From CAYUYM01 sp964449305 (GTDB lineage: Bacteria; Bacteroidota; Ignavibacteria; SZUA-365; CAYQST01), in contig CAYUYM010000138.1 of assembly GCA_964449305.1 (NCBI GenBank), positions 1-8,989 of the forward strand: 8,989 nucleotides of DNA. Direction: 5' to 3'. Positions 1 through 6,943 of this stretch are shown here, in pieces (the first letter of the stretch is position 1; every line of letters begins with the position of its first letter). The position numbers were made by a program, and so were the translations under genes. A model generated the notes under the pieces. It ran no database searches. It saw nothing but the letters and a program-made list of their open reading frames with translations, and was not told where the DNA came from.

Positions 1-834
1 GCGGATGGTGAAGAAGTTGCCCAGCGACTTGGACATCTTCTCGTTGTCGATGTTCAGGAAACCGAAGTGGAGCCAGTAGCGCGCGAAGGGCTGATGCGTC
101 AGCGCCTCGGACTGGGCGATCTCGTTTTCATGGTGCGGAAAGATCAGGTCATTTCCCCCCGCATGGATGTCGAAGGTCCGGCCGAGGTGCTTGAGGGACA
201 TGACGGAGCACTCGATGTGCCAGCCGGGCCGGCCCCTGCCCCACGGGGATTCCCAGAACGGTTCGCCCGGTTTCATGGCCTTCCAGAGGGCAAAATCCAT
301 CGGGTTGCGCTTGCGCGAATCCGCCTCCACGCGGGCACCGGCCTGGAGGTCGTCGAGGTTCTTGCCCGAGAGCCTGCCGTAGTCCGGGAAGGCATCGATG
401 CTGAAATAGACATCGCCCTCCAGCTCGTAGGCCGCACCCGCATCGACGAGGCCTGCGATGTGGGCGATGATGCCCTCCACGTTCTCCGTGGCGCAGGGAT
501 GGATGGACGCGGGGAGGATGCCCAGACGCGCAATGTCGTGAAGGAAGGCGGCGGTGTATTCGCCGGCGACATCGGCCGCGGCGACACCCCGGTCGTTGGC
601 GCGCTGGATGATGCGGTCGTCGATGTCGGTGATGTTCATGACAAAGGTCACCTCATAGCCGCGCCAGGTGAGGTAACGGCGGATGACGTCGGCCATGACG
701 AAGGAGCGGGCGTTGCCGATGTGGAAGTAGTCATACACCGTCGGTCCGCAGGTGTACATGCCCACGCGTCCTGGGACGAGCGGTTCAAAGGGGTCGATGC
801 GTTTCGTGAGGGTGTTGTAGAAGGAGATGGGCAT
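1..834 (-). CDS. cysS: Cysteinyl-tRNA synthetase, N-terminal 278 residues (3' end beyond window)
   Basis: Class I aminoacyl-tRNA synthetase that joins cysteine to tRNA-Cys in the cytoplasm using ATP. The reading frame begins MPISFYNTLTKR and stays open to base 1, giving exactly 278 codons. The HIGH-type motif is HIGN at 38-41 and KMSKS lies at 266-270. The four zinc ligands that select cysteine are visible: Cys29 (TCGPT), Cys209 (WHIEC), His234 and Glu238 (PHHENE). The last three have the same numbers as I recall for the E. coli enzyme, so the catalytic domain has no indels there. The anticodon-binding C-terminal part lies outside the window. The ATG at 834 is preceded by AGGA (842-845) with a 7-nt spacer and sits 12 bp after the recN stop, so it is probably co-transcribed with recN. 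Identity is very secure. Confidence 0.98.
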   Translation of the reverse strand, partial: MPISFYNTLTKRIDPFEPLVPGRVGMYTCGPTVYDYFHIGNARSFVMADVIRRYLTWRGYEVTFVMNITDIDDRIIQRANDRGVAAADVAGEYTAAFLHDIARLGILPASIHPCATENVEGIIAHIAGLVDAGAAYELEGDVYFSIDAFPDYGRLSGKNLDDLQAGARVEADSRKRNPMDFALWKAMKPGEPFWESPWGRGRPGWHIECSVMSLKHLGRTFDIHAGGNDLIFPHHENEIAQSEALTHQPFARYWLHFGFLNIDNEKMSKSLGNFFTIR

Positions 835-846
835 GAAGGGGTCCTG

Positions 847-2544
847 TCATTCGTGCTGGAACAATTCCCGCGCCGAGGCGCGTGCGGCCTCGCTCACGGT
901 GCTGCCGCTGATGAGGCGCGCCACTTCGGACACGCGCTCCTCGCCGGTCAGCGGGGTGATCGTGGTGGTGGTGCGGCCGTCGGCCGGGCGCTTCTCCACG
1001 CGGTGGTGCCTCTCCCCCATCGCCGCGATCTGGGGCAGATGGGTGATGGCGATGATCTGTGTCGTGCGGGCGAGGCGCTGCATGGCCTCCCCCACGCGGG
1101 CGGCGATGGCGCCGCTCACACCCACATCGATCTCGTCGAACACCATCACCGGCACCGCGCCGCGCCCGGCGGGCAGAGTCTTCAGCGCGAGCATGATGCG
1201 CGACACCTCCCCGCCCGAGGCCGTGCGCGCCAGAGGCTTGAGGTCCTCACCGACATTGGTGGCGATGAAGAACTCGATGTCGTCGATGCCCTGCTCGTCG
1301 GCGTGTACGGAGCGGCCATCGCACAGCAGCCCGTCGCCAGCAGCCGCGGGATGCCGTGTGAGGCGCGCCTCGAAGCGGCACCGGGGCATGCCGAGATGCG
1401 TCAGTTCGCGGACGACGCGTTTCGCCAGTTCCTGCGCCGCCTCCGCCCGCTTCTGCGAGAGGAGAATGGCGCGCTCCGAGGCGGCTGCCCGGTGCGTGGC
1501 GCAGTCCCGCTCCAGCTCCGCGATGCGGTGGTCGATGGTCGCGAGCTGCTCCCGTTCCGCAGCCAGATCCGCACGCCGTGCGATGAGCTCGGGCAGTGTG
1601 GACCGCATCGAACGCTTCAACGACGTGATGGCGGCCAGGCGGGCACGCATCCGTTCGCACTGATCGGGCGAGACGTCGATTCGCTCCAACGTGGTGCGCA
1701 GCGTGGAGGCCACATCGCGCACCTGCGAGCCGGCGAGCTCGAGCTGTTCCTGCATCGGGGCGACCGCAGGGTCGATGCGCTCGAGTTCCGAGAGCATCCT
1801 TCGGGCGTGGCCGATCTGGTCCATGGCGTTCGGCTCACCATCATAGAGTTGCGTAAGCATCCCCGCGATGAGCGCGCCGATGCGCTCCGCATGCTCGGCG
1901 ATGGCGAGCTCGCGCTCGATCTCCACGTCCTCATCGGGACGGGGATCGATCGCCTCGATGGCGCGGAGCTGATGCTCGATGATGATGCGGCGCTCCTCGA
2001 TGTGCGCCTGGGCGTCGAGCGCGGCCGACAGATCCCGGCGGGCGTGAAGCAGATTGGTGTAGGCGGAAAGGTAGCTGATGCGATCGGCCTCGATATCCGC
2101 AAATGCGTCGAGGATGCCGCCGTGCGTCTCCGGCCGCAGGAGGGACTGATGCTCGTGCTGACCGTGGATGTCGATGAGGTGATCGCCGAGGGACTTGAGC
2201 TGGGCGACGGTGACGGGTGAGTCGTTGATGAAGCAGCGGGAGACGCCCTTCGTGGTGATCTCGCGACGAAGGATGAGCACGGGAAGCTCGTCGATGGCGA
2301 GCGCGCGGAGAAGCTGGACGCCTCGTTCCGGAAGGGTTGCGAACTCCGCCTCGATCACGCTGCGCTCCGCACCGGTCCGGATCATGGTCGTGTCGGCACG
2401 TTCGCCCAGGGCCAGGCCCAACGCATCGATGAGGATGGACTTCCCCGCCCCCGTCTCACCGGTCACGATGTGCAGCCCATCTCCGAACTCGATCGCCAGG
2501 TGTTCGATCAATGCGAAGTTCGTTATGGTCAACCGGCGCAGCAT
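847..2544 (-). CDS. recN: DNA repair protein RecN (SMC-like ATPase)
   Basis: SMC/ABC-type ATPase of double-strand-break repair, known to bind DNA ends and tether broken chromosomes before RecA-dependent recombination. The 565 residues match the usual 550-570. The N-terminal head begins MLRRLTITNFALIEH, with Walker A GETGAGKS at 29-36. A Glu/Arg/Leu-rich predicted coiled coil spans roughly 150-390. The C-terminal head has the ABC signature SGGEVSR at 443-449, Walker B VMVFDE at 466-471 followed by IDVGVSG, and the H-loop ITHLPQIAA at 500-508. All ATPase elements are present, so it looks functional. The ATG at 2544 has an AGGGG ribosome site just upstream. It lies 33 bp downstream of the MqnA-like gene and 12 bp upstream of cysS. 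No LexA-type operator is visible in the short upstream gap, so if the gene is damage-inducible the signal must lie elsewhere. Confidence 0.97.
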   Translation of the reverse strand: MLRRLTITNFALIEHLAIEFGDGLHIVTGETGAGKSILIDALGLALGERADTTMIRTGAERSVIEAEFATLPERGVQLLRALAIDELPVLILRREITTKGVSRCFINDSPVTVAQLKSLGDHLIDIHGQHEHQSLLRPETHGGILDAFADIEADRISYLSAYTNLLHARRDLSAALDAQAHIEERRIIIEHQLRAIEAIDPRPDEDVEIERELAIAEHAERIGALIAGMLTQLYDGEPNAMDQIGHARRMLSELERIDPAVAPMQEQLELAGSQVRDVASTLRTTLERIDVSPDQCERMRARLAAITSLKRSMRSTLPELIARRADLAAEREQLATIDHRIAELERDCATHRAAASERAILLSQKRAEAAQELAKRVVRELTHLGMPRCRFEARLTRHPAAAGDGLLCDGRSVHADEQGIDDIEFFIATNVGEDLKPLARTASGGEVSRIMLALKTLPAGRGAVPVMVFDEIDVGVSGAIAARVGEAMQRLARTTQIIAITHLPQIAAMGERHHRVEKRPADGRTTTTITPLTGEERVSEVARLISGSTVSEAARASARELFQHE

Positions 2545-2577
2545 GCATCCCCTGACGTGATGGAAATCAGTTGGTGA

Positions 2578-3384
2578 TCATTCCCCCTGGCCATCCTCCC
2601 CGGTGTAGGGTGTGATGTCGGGGATGTCTCCGGCCAGGCCAAGGTAGAACGCCAGGCGGTAGTAGGATTGAAGTGCAAGTTCCGTGTCGGCATCGGCCAC
2701 GAAGCGATGGTGGGCGAAGAGCGCATGTTCGTCGTCGGGCGAAAGCCGGCCGGCCATCTCCGTGTCGAGCGTGGCAAGGACGGCCGCGTCGGCCAATGCA
2801 CCGGCGCGTGTCACGGCATCGAGGATCTCGGGTGTCATGGTGTCCCTGCGGGCGGCGAAGACCGCCTGCACGTAGGGCATGCCCATCATGTCGAGCCATT
2901 CATCGGCGATGTCGAGCGTGCCCGCTTCCGCATGCCCCGCGGCGTGCACCGCGTCGGCACTGGCGATGAAGGCATCGCTGGCGGCCACGGTTTCCGCAGT
3001 GAGCGTGGGAACCTCGATGAAGCGCGGCGCCATGCCGTACTTCTCCTTGAGCACGATGCCGGTGATCACCGTCTCGCCCCGCATGTCGGGGGCATGGGCG
3101 ATGGTGCTGATGTCGCGCAGCCCGGTGCGGAAGGCGAGCACCACATCTCCCGTGGCCCCGACAGCGCTGACCGCGGTGCCGGGGAGGAGAAAGTGCTCGG
3201 CGCTGCGCCGGGCAAAGACGAGGGGATGCACGAGGGCGACGGGGCACTCGACATCGTTGAAGCGGAAGTCGATCTCATCCTGGGGTGCGTCGACCACGGT
3301 GAGCCCGGCCTCGGGAAACACGGAACGGCACGCCTCGACCAAAGGGGAGACGCGCCGTGTGGTGGTGATGTGGACGGAAATCAT
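2578..3384 (-). CDS. MqnA/MqnD-family protein (menaquinone futalosine-pathway family, substrate unproven)
   Basis: A 268-residue protein with the two-lobed binding-protein fold of the VitK2_biosynth family (MqnA chorismate dehydratase, MqnD cyclase). Seen here: a lobe-1 stretch VALVHPLVFARR (49-60); a GATGDVVLAFRTG strand (76-88), where MqnA has its 'R-S-V-L-L' strand; KEKYGMAPRF (113-122), like the MqnA helix 'L-L-x-E-x-Y-G-x-x-P-x-F'; DIADEW (158-163) followed by GMPYVQAVFAARR (168-180), the clearest family match ('D-L-G-x-x-W...T-G-L-P-F-V-F-A-V-W'); and a C-terminal YYRLAFYLGL (241-250). The N-terminus (MISVHITTTRRVSP) lacks the 'S-Y-L-N' motif that carries a substrate-contacting Asn in studied MqnA enzymes. 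The role in menaquinone synthesis is therefore inference, and it could be a paralogue binding another small acid. There is no signal peptide, so it is probably cytoplasmic. The ATG at 3384 has no clear Shine-Dalgarno. The gene lies between rplS and recN. Confidence 0.72.
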   Translation of the reverse strand: MISVHITTTRRVSPLVEACRSVFPEAGLTVVDAPQDEIDFRFNDVECPVALVHPLVFARRSAEHFLLPGTAVSAVGATGDVVLAFRTGLRDISTIAHAPDMRGETVITGIVLKEKYGMAPRFIEVPTLTAETVAASDAFIASADAVHAAGHAEAGTLDIADEWLDMMGMPYVQAVFAARRDTMTPEILDAVTRAGALADAAVLATLDTEMAGRLSPDDEHALFAHHRFVADADTELALQSYYRLAFYLGLAGDIPDITPYTGEDGQGE

Positions 3385-3455
3385 GATGGCATGTGATTGG
3401 TGGAGGTGACTGTCAAACCATGACTTCCCGGCGGGACCACGGATCAGTGGCCGGC

Positions 3456-3794
3456 TTACGTGGTCTTTGCGCGGACAGCCTTGGCGGCAAGATGCCTGAG
3501 GTAATAGAGCTTGGCCCGGCGAACCTTGCCGGTCCGGACTTTGTCGATCTTCGCGATGGTCGGGGAATACATCGGGAAGATGCGCTCCACGCCGACGCCG
3601 TTCGACACCTTGCGGATGGTGAAGGTCCTCTTGAAGCCCTCGCCGCGGATGCCGATGACCATGCCCTGAAACTCCTGGACGCGCTCCTTGTCACCTTCGA
3701 TGACGCGCACATGGACGTTGATGATGTCGCCCGGAAAGAACTCCGGGAGATCCGTCCTCTTCATGGAATTTTCAAATAAATCGATCTTGTTCAT
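3456..3794 (-). CDS. rplS: 50S ribosomal protein L19
   Basis: Large-subunit protein at the 30S-50S interface. The 112 residues agree with the family's usual 110-120. The start MNKIDLFENSMKRTDLPEF matches the typical 'MNxI...DIPEFxPGD' beginning, which fixes the ATG at 3794 rather than the internal Met11. PGDIINVHVRVIEGDKERVQ (21-40) and EFQGMVIGIRGEG (41-53) are diagnostic, as are the RKVSNGVGVERIFP block (61-74) and the basic end KVRRAKLYYLR (90-100). A strong ribosome site GAGGAG (3801-3806) precedes the ATG by 6 nt. It follows trmD after a 69-bp AT-richer gap, the largest inside the ffh-to-cysS run apart from those flanking rplS and rimM. This gap could allow separate regulation of L19 from RimM and TrmD. 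Such uncoupling is known in E. coli, but is only inferred here. Confidence 0.98.
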   Translation of the reverse strand: MNKIDLFENSMKRTDLPEFFPGDIINVHVRVIEGDKERVQEFQGMVIGIRGEGFKRTFTIRKVSNGVGVERIFPMYSPTIAKIDKVRTGKVRRAKLYYLRHLAAKAVRAKTT

Positions 3795-3826
3795 TGTTGT
3801 CTCCTCGATTGTCTCGTTCTATTGCT

Positions 3827-3842
3827 GGTAATATACGGTAAT
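3827..3842. repeat. Tandem GGTAAT words in the trmD-rplS gap
   Basis: GGTAAT occurs at 3827-3832 and again at 3837-3842, exactly 10 bp apart, about one helical turn. It flanks an AT-rich patch that reads TATATT on the coding strand. The gap is clearly less GC-rich than the genes around it. Spacing of one turn is what a dimeric DNA-binding protein or an internal promoter region might show, but only 6 bp match and no good -35 box sits upstream, so chance is quite possible. Confidence 0.25.
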
Positions 3843-3863
3843 CATTCCATTTGTGGGTTGCCT

Positions 3864-4556
3864 TCACCCGGCCGTGCCATGGCCGTCGACAAGGTCGGGG
3901 CGGCGCTGGCGGGTGATGGCGGCGGCGTGGTCGGCACGCCAGCGGGCGACGCGCGCATGGTCGCCCGAGAGCAGATCCTCGGGCACGGTGAGGCCGCGGT
4001 ATTCCGCGGGGCGCGTGTACTGCGGGCAGTCGAGCTGGCCGGATTGAAAGGAGTCGGTCAGAAGCGATTCGCCGTCGCTCATCACACCCGGAATGAGGCG
4101 CACCACGGCGTCGGCGATGACCATGGCGGCCAGTTCGCCCCCCGTGAGCACATAATCCCCGATCGAGATCTCCACCGCTCCAAGGAGCTGTCGGACGCGA
4201 TCGTCCACGCCCTTGTAGTGCCCGCAGATGATCATGATGGCGGAGGTGAGGGAGAGCTCGTTGGCGAGAGGCTGATTGAGACGGGTGCCGCTGGCCGATG
4301 TGAGAAGGATGCGGTCGTAGCTGCGCACAGACATGAGCTGCTCGGCACACTCCACGATGGGCCCCGGTTTGAGCACCATGCCGGCACCGCCGCCATAGGG
4401 CGAATCGTCGATGGTGTGATGACGGTCGTGCGCAAAGTCGCGCAGGTCGTGCACCACGAACTCCACGTGCCCGGATTGACGGGCGCGTTTGAGCATGCTC
4501 TCGGTGAGTGGGCCGGTGAACATGGCGGGGAAGCCGGTGATGAAGTCAATCCGCAT
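3864..4556 (-). CDS. trmD: tRNA (guanine-37-N1)-methyltransferase TrmD
   Basis: SPOUT-class enzyme that methylates N1 of G37 in tRNAs using S-adenosylmethionine, preventing +1 frameshifting; it works as a dimer with a trefoil-knot cofactor site. Translation from the ATG at 4556 gives 230 residues beginning MRIDFITGFPAMF. The frame is open further upstream, but that part is only the shadow of rimM. Seen: SPYGGGAGMVLKP (52-64), GHYKGVDDRV (112-121), ISIGDYVLTGGEL (130-142), RLIPGV (153-158), TDSF (167-170) and YTRPAEYRG. Arg153 and Asp168 correspond by motif to the catalytic Arg154 and Asp169 of E. coli TrmD as I recall them. At 115 there is Lys where proteobacterial enzymes have Glu, a form I associate with Bacteroidota. 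The start overlaps the end of rimM by 11 bp, suggesting coupled translation. It is shorter than E. coli TrmD (about 255) mainly at the C-terminus. Confidence 0.98.
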   Translation of the reverse strand: MRIDFITGFPAMFTGPLTESMLKRARQSGHVEFVVHDLRDFAHDRHHTIDDSPYGGGAGMVLKPGPIVECAEQLMSVRSYDRILLTSASGTRLNQPLANELSLTSAIMIICGHYKGVDDRVRQLLGAVEISIGDYVLTGGELAAMVIADAVVRLIPGVMSDGESLLTDSFQSGQLDCPQYTRPAEYRGLTVPEDLLSGDHARVARWRADHAAAITRQRRPDLVDGHGTAG

Positions 4557-5076
4557 CGCCGACCTCGTAGAGATTCTCGTCCGGCACCGCGACGATCGTC
4601 TTCGATGCCGTGTCGACGCGATGGATGAAGTCCGGGATGGCGGGGAGAAGCAGCTCGCCCCGCGGCGTGTCCACCACGTAGACATCGTTGGCGGGAAGCA
4701 GCGTCACATCCCGCACCACACCGACGGTGTTCCCGTCATCATCAATCACGGTGCATCCGATGAGATCATGGATGTAATGGCGGCCTTCCGGCGGGGGCAG
4801 CATGTCCACATCCTCGATGAGGATGTCCAGGCCGCGAAGCGTCTCCGCATCGGTGCGTGTGAGCACGCCCTCAAAGAACAGCACGATGCGACTCCCCTTC
4901 TCCTCCGCCTTGCGCACGTGGAGGACACGGTCCCGCCCGTCGCTGTCGCGGAGGTGGACCGTCTTCAACAGGGCGAAGCGACCCGGGTTGTCGGAATGCG
5001 ACAACACGCGGACACCGCCGGCGATGCCGACGGCTCCGGTGATGGTTCCGATGAGGCATAATTCCTGCACACCCAT
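4546..5076 (-). CDS. rimM: Ribosome maturation factor RimM
   Basis: Assembly factor that binds S19 and helps mature the 3' (head) domain of 16S rRNA in the 30S subunit. Taking the ATG at 5076 gives 176 residues. The N-terminal beta-barrel starts IGTITGAVGIAGGVRVL (9-25), the RimM hallmark 'G-x-I-x-x-x-x-G-I-x-G-x-V-x-V'. The linker is followed by a PRC-barrel from about 98: YIHDLIGCTVIDDDG (101-115), LPANDVYVV (127-135), ELLLPAIPDFI (141-151). The frame extends upstream to a GTG at 5109, adding 11 residues (MRKESRLEPTA). I prefer 5076 because it is an ATG with TGGAG nine bases upstream and because the family normally has only a few residues before the first strand. It follows rpsP by 78 bp with this start. 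The KH-domain gene often found between rpsP and rimM in other bacteria is absent. Confidence 0.95.
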   Translation of the reverse strand: MGVQELCLIGTITGAVGIAGGVRVLSHSDNPGRFALLKTVHLRDSDGRDRVLHVRKAEEKGSRIVLFFEGVLTRTDAETLRGLDILIEDVDMLPPPEGRHYIHDLIGCTVIDDDGNTVGVVRDVTLLPANDVYVVDTPRGELLLPAIPDFIHRVDTASKTIVAVPDENLYEVGDAD

Positions 5077-5085
5077 CGCCGTGGG

Positions 5086-5090
5086 CTCCA
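5086..5090 (-). promoter_or_regulatory. Ribosome binding site favouring the rimM ATG
   Basis: On the coding strand this reads TGGAG, with a 9-nt spacer to the ATG at 5076. No comparable purine run precedes the alternative in-frame GTG at 5109, so it decides the start choice for rimM. Confidence 0.5.
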
Positions 5091-5154
5091 GGCGCGATTC
5101 CTTTCGCACTGCCGCGCATCAGGAGGTTTTCCACCATCGGCGCGACGCGACGGA

Positions 5155-5562
5155 TCAGGCCTGTTCCGCCTTTCCCGCGGCTTCAGCCGCCTTTTTGCGC
5201 TGTGCGCGGAGTTGCTTGCGGTTGACGTGCTTCGCCATGGCCGCGGCGCGCTCGGCCTTCCATGCTTCGACTGTCTGCGTGATCTCCTCGCCGCTCTTGC
5301 CCATCTTCGTCAGGGAGAGCTTCATCATGAGGCCGTTGTTGGAGAGGATGGTGCGGACGGTGTCCGACGGCTGTGCGCCGACACCGAGCCAGTACATCAC
5401 GCGCTCTTCATTGAGCGACACCTCAGCCGGCGTCTTCAGCGGGGCGTAATGCCCGAGAGCCTCGATGAAACGACCATCGCGCGGGGAGCGGGAGTCTGCC
5501 GCCACGATCTTGTACACGGGGAGTTTTTTCCTGCCCCTGCGTTGCAACCTGATTTTAACCAC
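5155..5562 (-). CDS. rpsP: 30S ribosomal protein S16 (long-tailed form, GTG start)
   Basis: Small-subunit protein that stabilises 16S rRNA folding in the 30S body during assembly. The core begins VKIRLQRRGRKKLPVYKIV (2-20) and continues with ADSRSPRDGRFIEALGHYAP (22-41), ERVMYWLGVGAQPSDTV (53-69) and LSNNGL (73-78), all standard S16 elements. After about residue 80 a Lys/Ala/Glu-rich tail runs to 135, longer than the 80-90 residues of many bacteria; similar long tails occur in Bacteroidota and Chlorobiota. The start codon is GTG (5562-5560), supported by a perfect GGAGGT site 8 nt upstream and by the first coding residues matching the family N-terminus. It starts 34 bp after ffh and leads into rimM. 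The tail composition suggests rRNA contact or disorder, which is inference. Confidence 0.98.
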   Translation of the reverse strand: MVKIRLQRRGRKKLPVYKIVAADSRSPRDGRFIEALGHYAPLKTPAEVSLNEERVMYWLGVGAQPSDTVRTILSNNGLMMKLSLTKMGKSGEEITQTVEAWKAERAAAMAKHVNRKQLRAQRKKAAEAAGKAEQA

Positions 5563-5570
5563 TGAAAAGA

Positions 5571-5576
5571 ACCTCC
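5571..5576 (-). promoter_or_regulatory. Strong Shine-Dalgarno of rpsP
   Basis: The coding strand reads GGAGGT, 8 nt before the GTG at 5562. It fixes this non-ATG start. It is the best match to the anti-Shine-Dalgarno sequence in the window, which suits a highly expressed ribosomal protein gene. Confidence 0.7.
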
Positions 5577-5596
5577 AAAAAAGTGTGTGTAAGCGG

Positions 5597-6928
5597 TCAG
5601 TTGAATTTCTGGTTCATCATGCTCTTGGCAAACTGGCGCATCCCTCCCTTGGTCATGCGCTTCATCATCTTCTGCATCTCCATGAACTGCTTGAGCAGGC
5701 GGTTCACGTCCTGAATCGTCGTCCCGGATCCGTTGGCGATGCGCTTGCGACGCGAGCCGTTGAGGATGGCCGGCTTGCGGCGCTCCTCCGGCGTCATGGA
5801 CAGGATCATCGCCTCGATCTTCACAAAGGCCTTGTCGTCCACATCCACATCCTTCAGGGCCTTGCCCACACCCGGGATCATGCCGACGATGCTCGAGAGC
5901 GACCCCATCTTCTTGATGGCCTGAATCTGCGAATAGAAATCCTCCAGCGTGAACTGGTTCTTCCGCATCTTCGCTTCGAGCTTCTCGGCCTCATCCTCGT
6001 CGAACTGCTCCTGCGCCTTCTCGACGAGGGACACGATGTCCCCCATGCCAAGAATGCGTGAGGCCATGCGGTCCGGGTAGAACACATCAAGCGCATCAAG
6101 CTTCTCGCCTGTGCCGACAAACTTGATCGGCTTGTCCACCACCCTGCGGATGGAGAGCGCCGCGCCGCCGCGTGTGTCGCCGTCGAGCTTTGTGAGGACG
6201 ACCCCGTCGAAATCCAGACGGTCGTGGAACGCCCTGGCCGTCGTCACCGCGTCCTGCCCGATCATTGAATCCACCACAAAGAGTATCTCGTCGGGCTTGA
6301 CGCGTGCCTTGATCTGGGACACCTCCTCCATCATCGCCTCGTCGATGCTCAGGCGCCCGGCGGTGTCGATGATGATCGTGTCACACAGCTTTGTGCGGGC
6401 GAAGTCGATGGATTCCACCGCGATCTTCACCGGGGACTTCTCATCGCCGGAATACACGGGCACGCCCATGTCCTCCGCCAGCAGCTTGAGCTGGTCGATG
6501 GCGGCGGGGCGGTAGGTGTCACCGGCCACAAGCAGCGGGAAGCGTCCCTTTTCGCGCATGCTGTGCGCCAGCTTGGCGCAGAACGTCGTCTTGCCGGAAC
6601 CCTGCAGGCCGGCCACCATGATGATCGTCGGGCCGTGCTTCGCATAGGTGATGTCGGCCTTGTCCGTGCCCATGAGGACGACGAGCTCGTCGTACAGCAC
6701 CTTCACGATCTGCTGCCCCGGTGTCACGCTCTTGAGCACATCCTGGCCCAGCGCCTTCTCCCGGACGGAATCGATGAACTCGCGCACCACCTGGAAATTC
6801 ACGTCGGCATCGAGCAACGCTCGGCGCACCTCACGCAGCGCGTCGTTGACGTTCGCCTCGGTCAAACGGCGCTCGCCGCGTATCGCGCGGAGGGCATTTT
6901 CCAGCTTGTCGGACAGGTTTTCAAACAT
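5597..6928 (-). CDS. ffh: Signal recognition particle GTPase Ffh
   Basis: Protein subunit of the bacterial SRP. With 4.5S RNA it binds signal sequences on nascent chains and delivers ribosomes to FtsY at the inner membrane. The 443 residues match the family (430-460). N domain 1-85 begins MFENLSDKLENALRAIRG. The G domain carries G1 GLQGSGKTT (107-115), DTYRPAAIDQL (137-147), G3 DTAGR (188-192) and G4 TKLDGD (246-251), followed by GTGEKLDALDVF, the closing loop of the domain. The M domain (about 300-443) contains SRILGMGD, the RNA-binding helix-turn-helix segment SRRKRIANGSG (392-402), and a Met-rich end (MEMQKMMKRM) that forms the signal-peptide groove. All GTPase motifs are intact. The ATG at 6928 has no good Shine-Dalgarno but agrees with the family N-terminus. 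It is the first gene after the 125-bp gap and likely heads the long transcript. The 4.5S RNA gene is not in this window. Confidence 0.98.
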   Translation of the reverse strand: MFENLSDKLENALRAIRGERRLTEANVNDALREVRRALLDADVNFQVVREFIDSVREKALGQDVLKSVTPGQQIVKVLYDELVVLMGTDKADITYAKHGPTIIMVAGLQGSGKTTFCAKLAHSMREKGRFPLLVAGDTYRPAAIDQLKLLAEDMGVPVYSGDEKSPVKIAVESIDFARTKLCDTIIIDTAGRLSIDEAMMEEVSQIKARVKPDEILFVVDSMIGQDAVTTARAFHDRLDFDGVVLTKLDGDTRGGAALSIRRVVDKPIKFVGTGEKLDALDVFYPDRMASRILGMGDIVSLVEKAQEQFDEDEAEKLEAKMRKNQFTLEDFYSQIQAIKKMGSLSSIVGMIPGVGKALKDVDVDDKAFVKIEAMILSMTPEERRKPAILNGSRRKRIANGSGTTIQDVNRLLKQFMEMQKMMKRMTKGGMRQFAKSMMNQKFN

Positions 6929-6943
6929 TGTGCATCGGCATGG

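Noticed and set aside
67..2220. A 717-codon open frame on the plus strand, opposite cysS and recN
   Set aside because: It is long only because GC-rich coding sequence leaves few stop codons on the opposite strand. The translation is a low-complexity mix of Arg, His, Gly, Asp and Ala with no recognisable motif, it spans the junction of two well-supported genes, and no ribosome site or promoter was seen for it.
2668..3396. 242-codon plus-strand frame opposite the MqnA-like gene
   Set aside because: The minus-strand frame has clear family motifs, while the plus-strand translation is composition-biased with no motif.
3428..3454. Possible terminator hairpin just after rplS
   Set aside because: Only a 4-bp CCAC/GTGG stem with a 6-nt loop, extended by another 4 bp across a 5-nt bulge, and no T-run. 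Too weak to call a terminator.
5077..5109. Upstream extension of rimM to a GTG at 5109
   Set aside because: No ribosome site precedes the GTG and the extra 11 residues do not resemble family N-termini, whereas the ATG at 5076 has TGGAG at a good distance.
4871..5137. Small minus-strand frame between rpsP and rimM (begins MVENLLMRG), considered as the KH-domain gene often found at this position
   Set aside because: Most of it overlaps rimM in another frame and the translation has no KH 'G-x-x-G' motif; it looks like a shadow.
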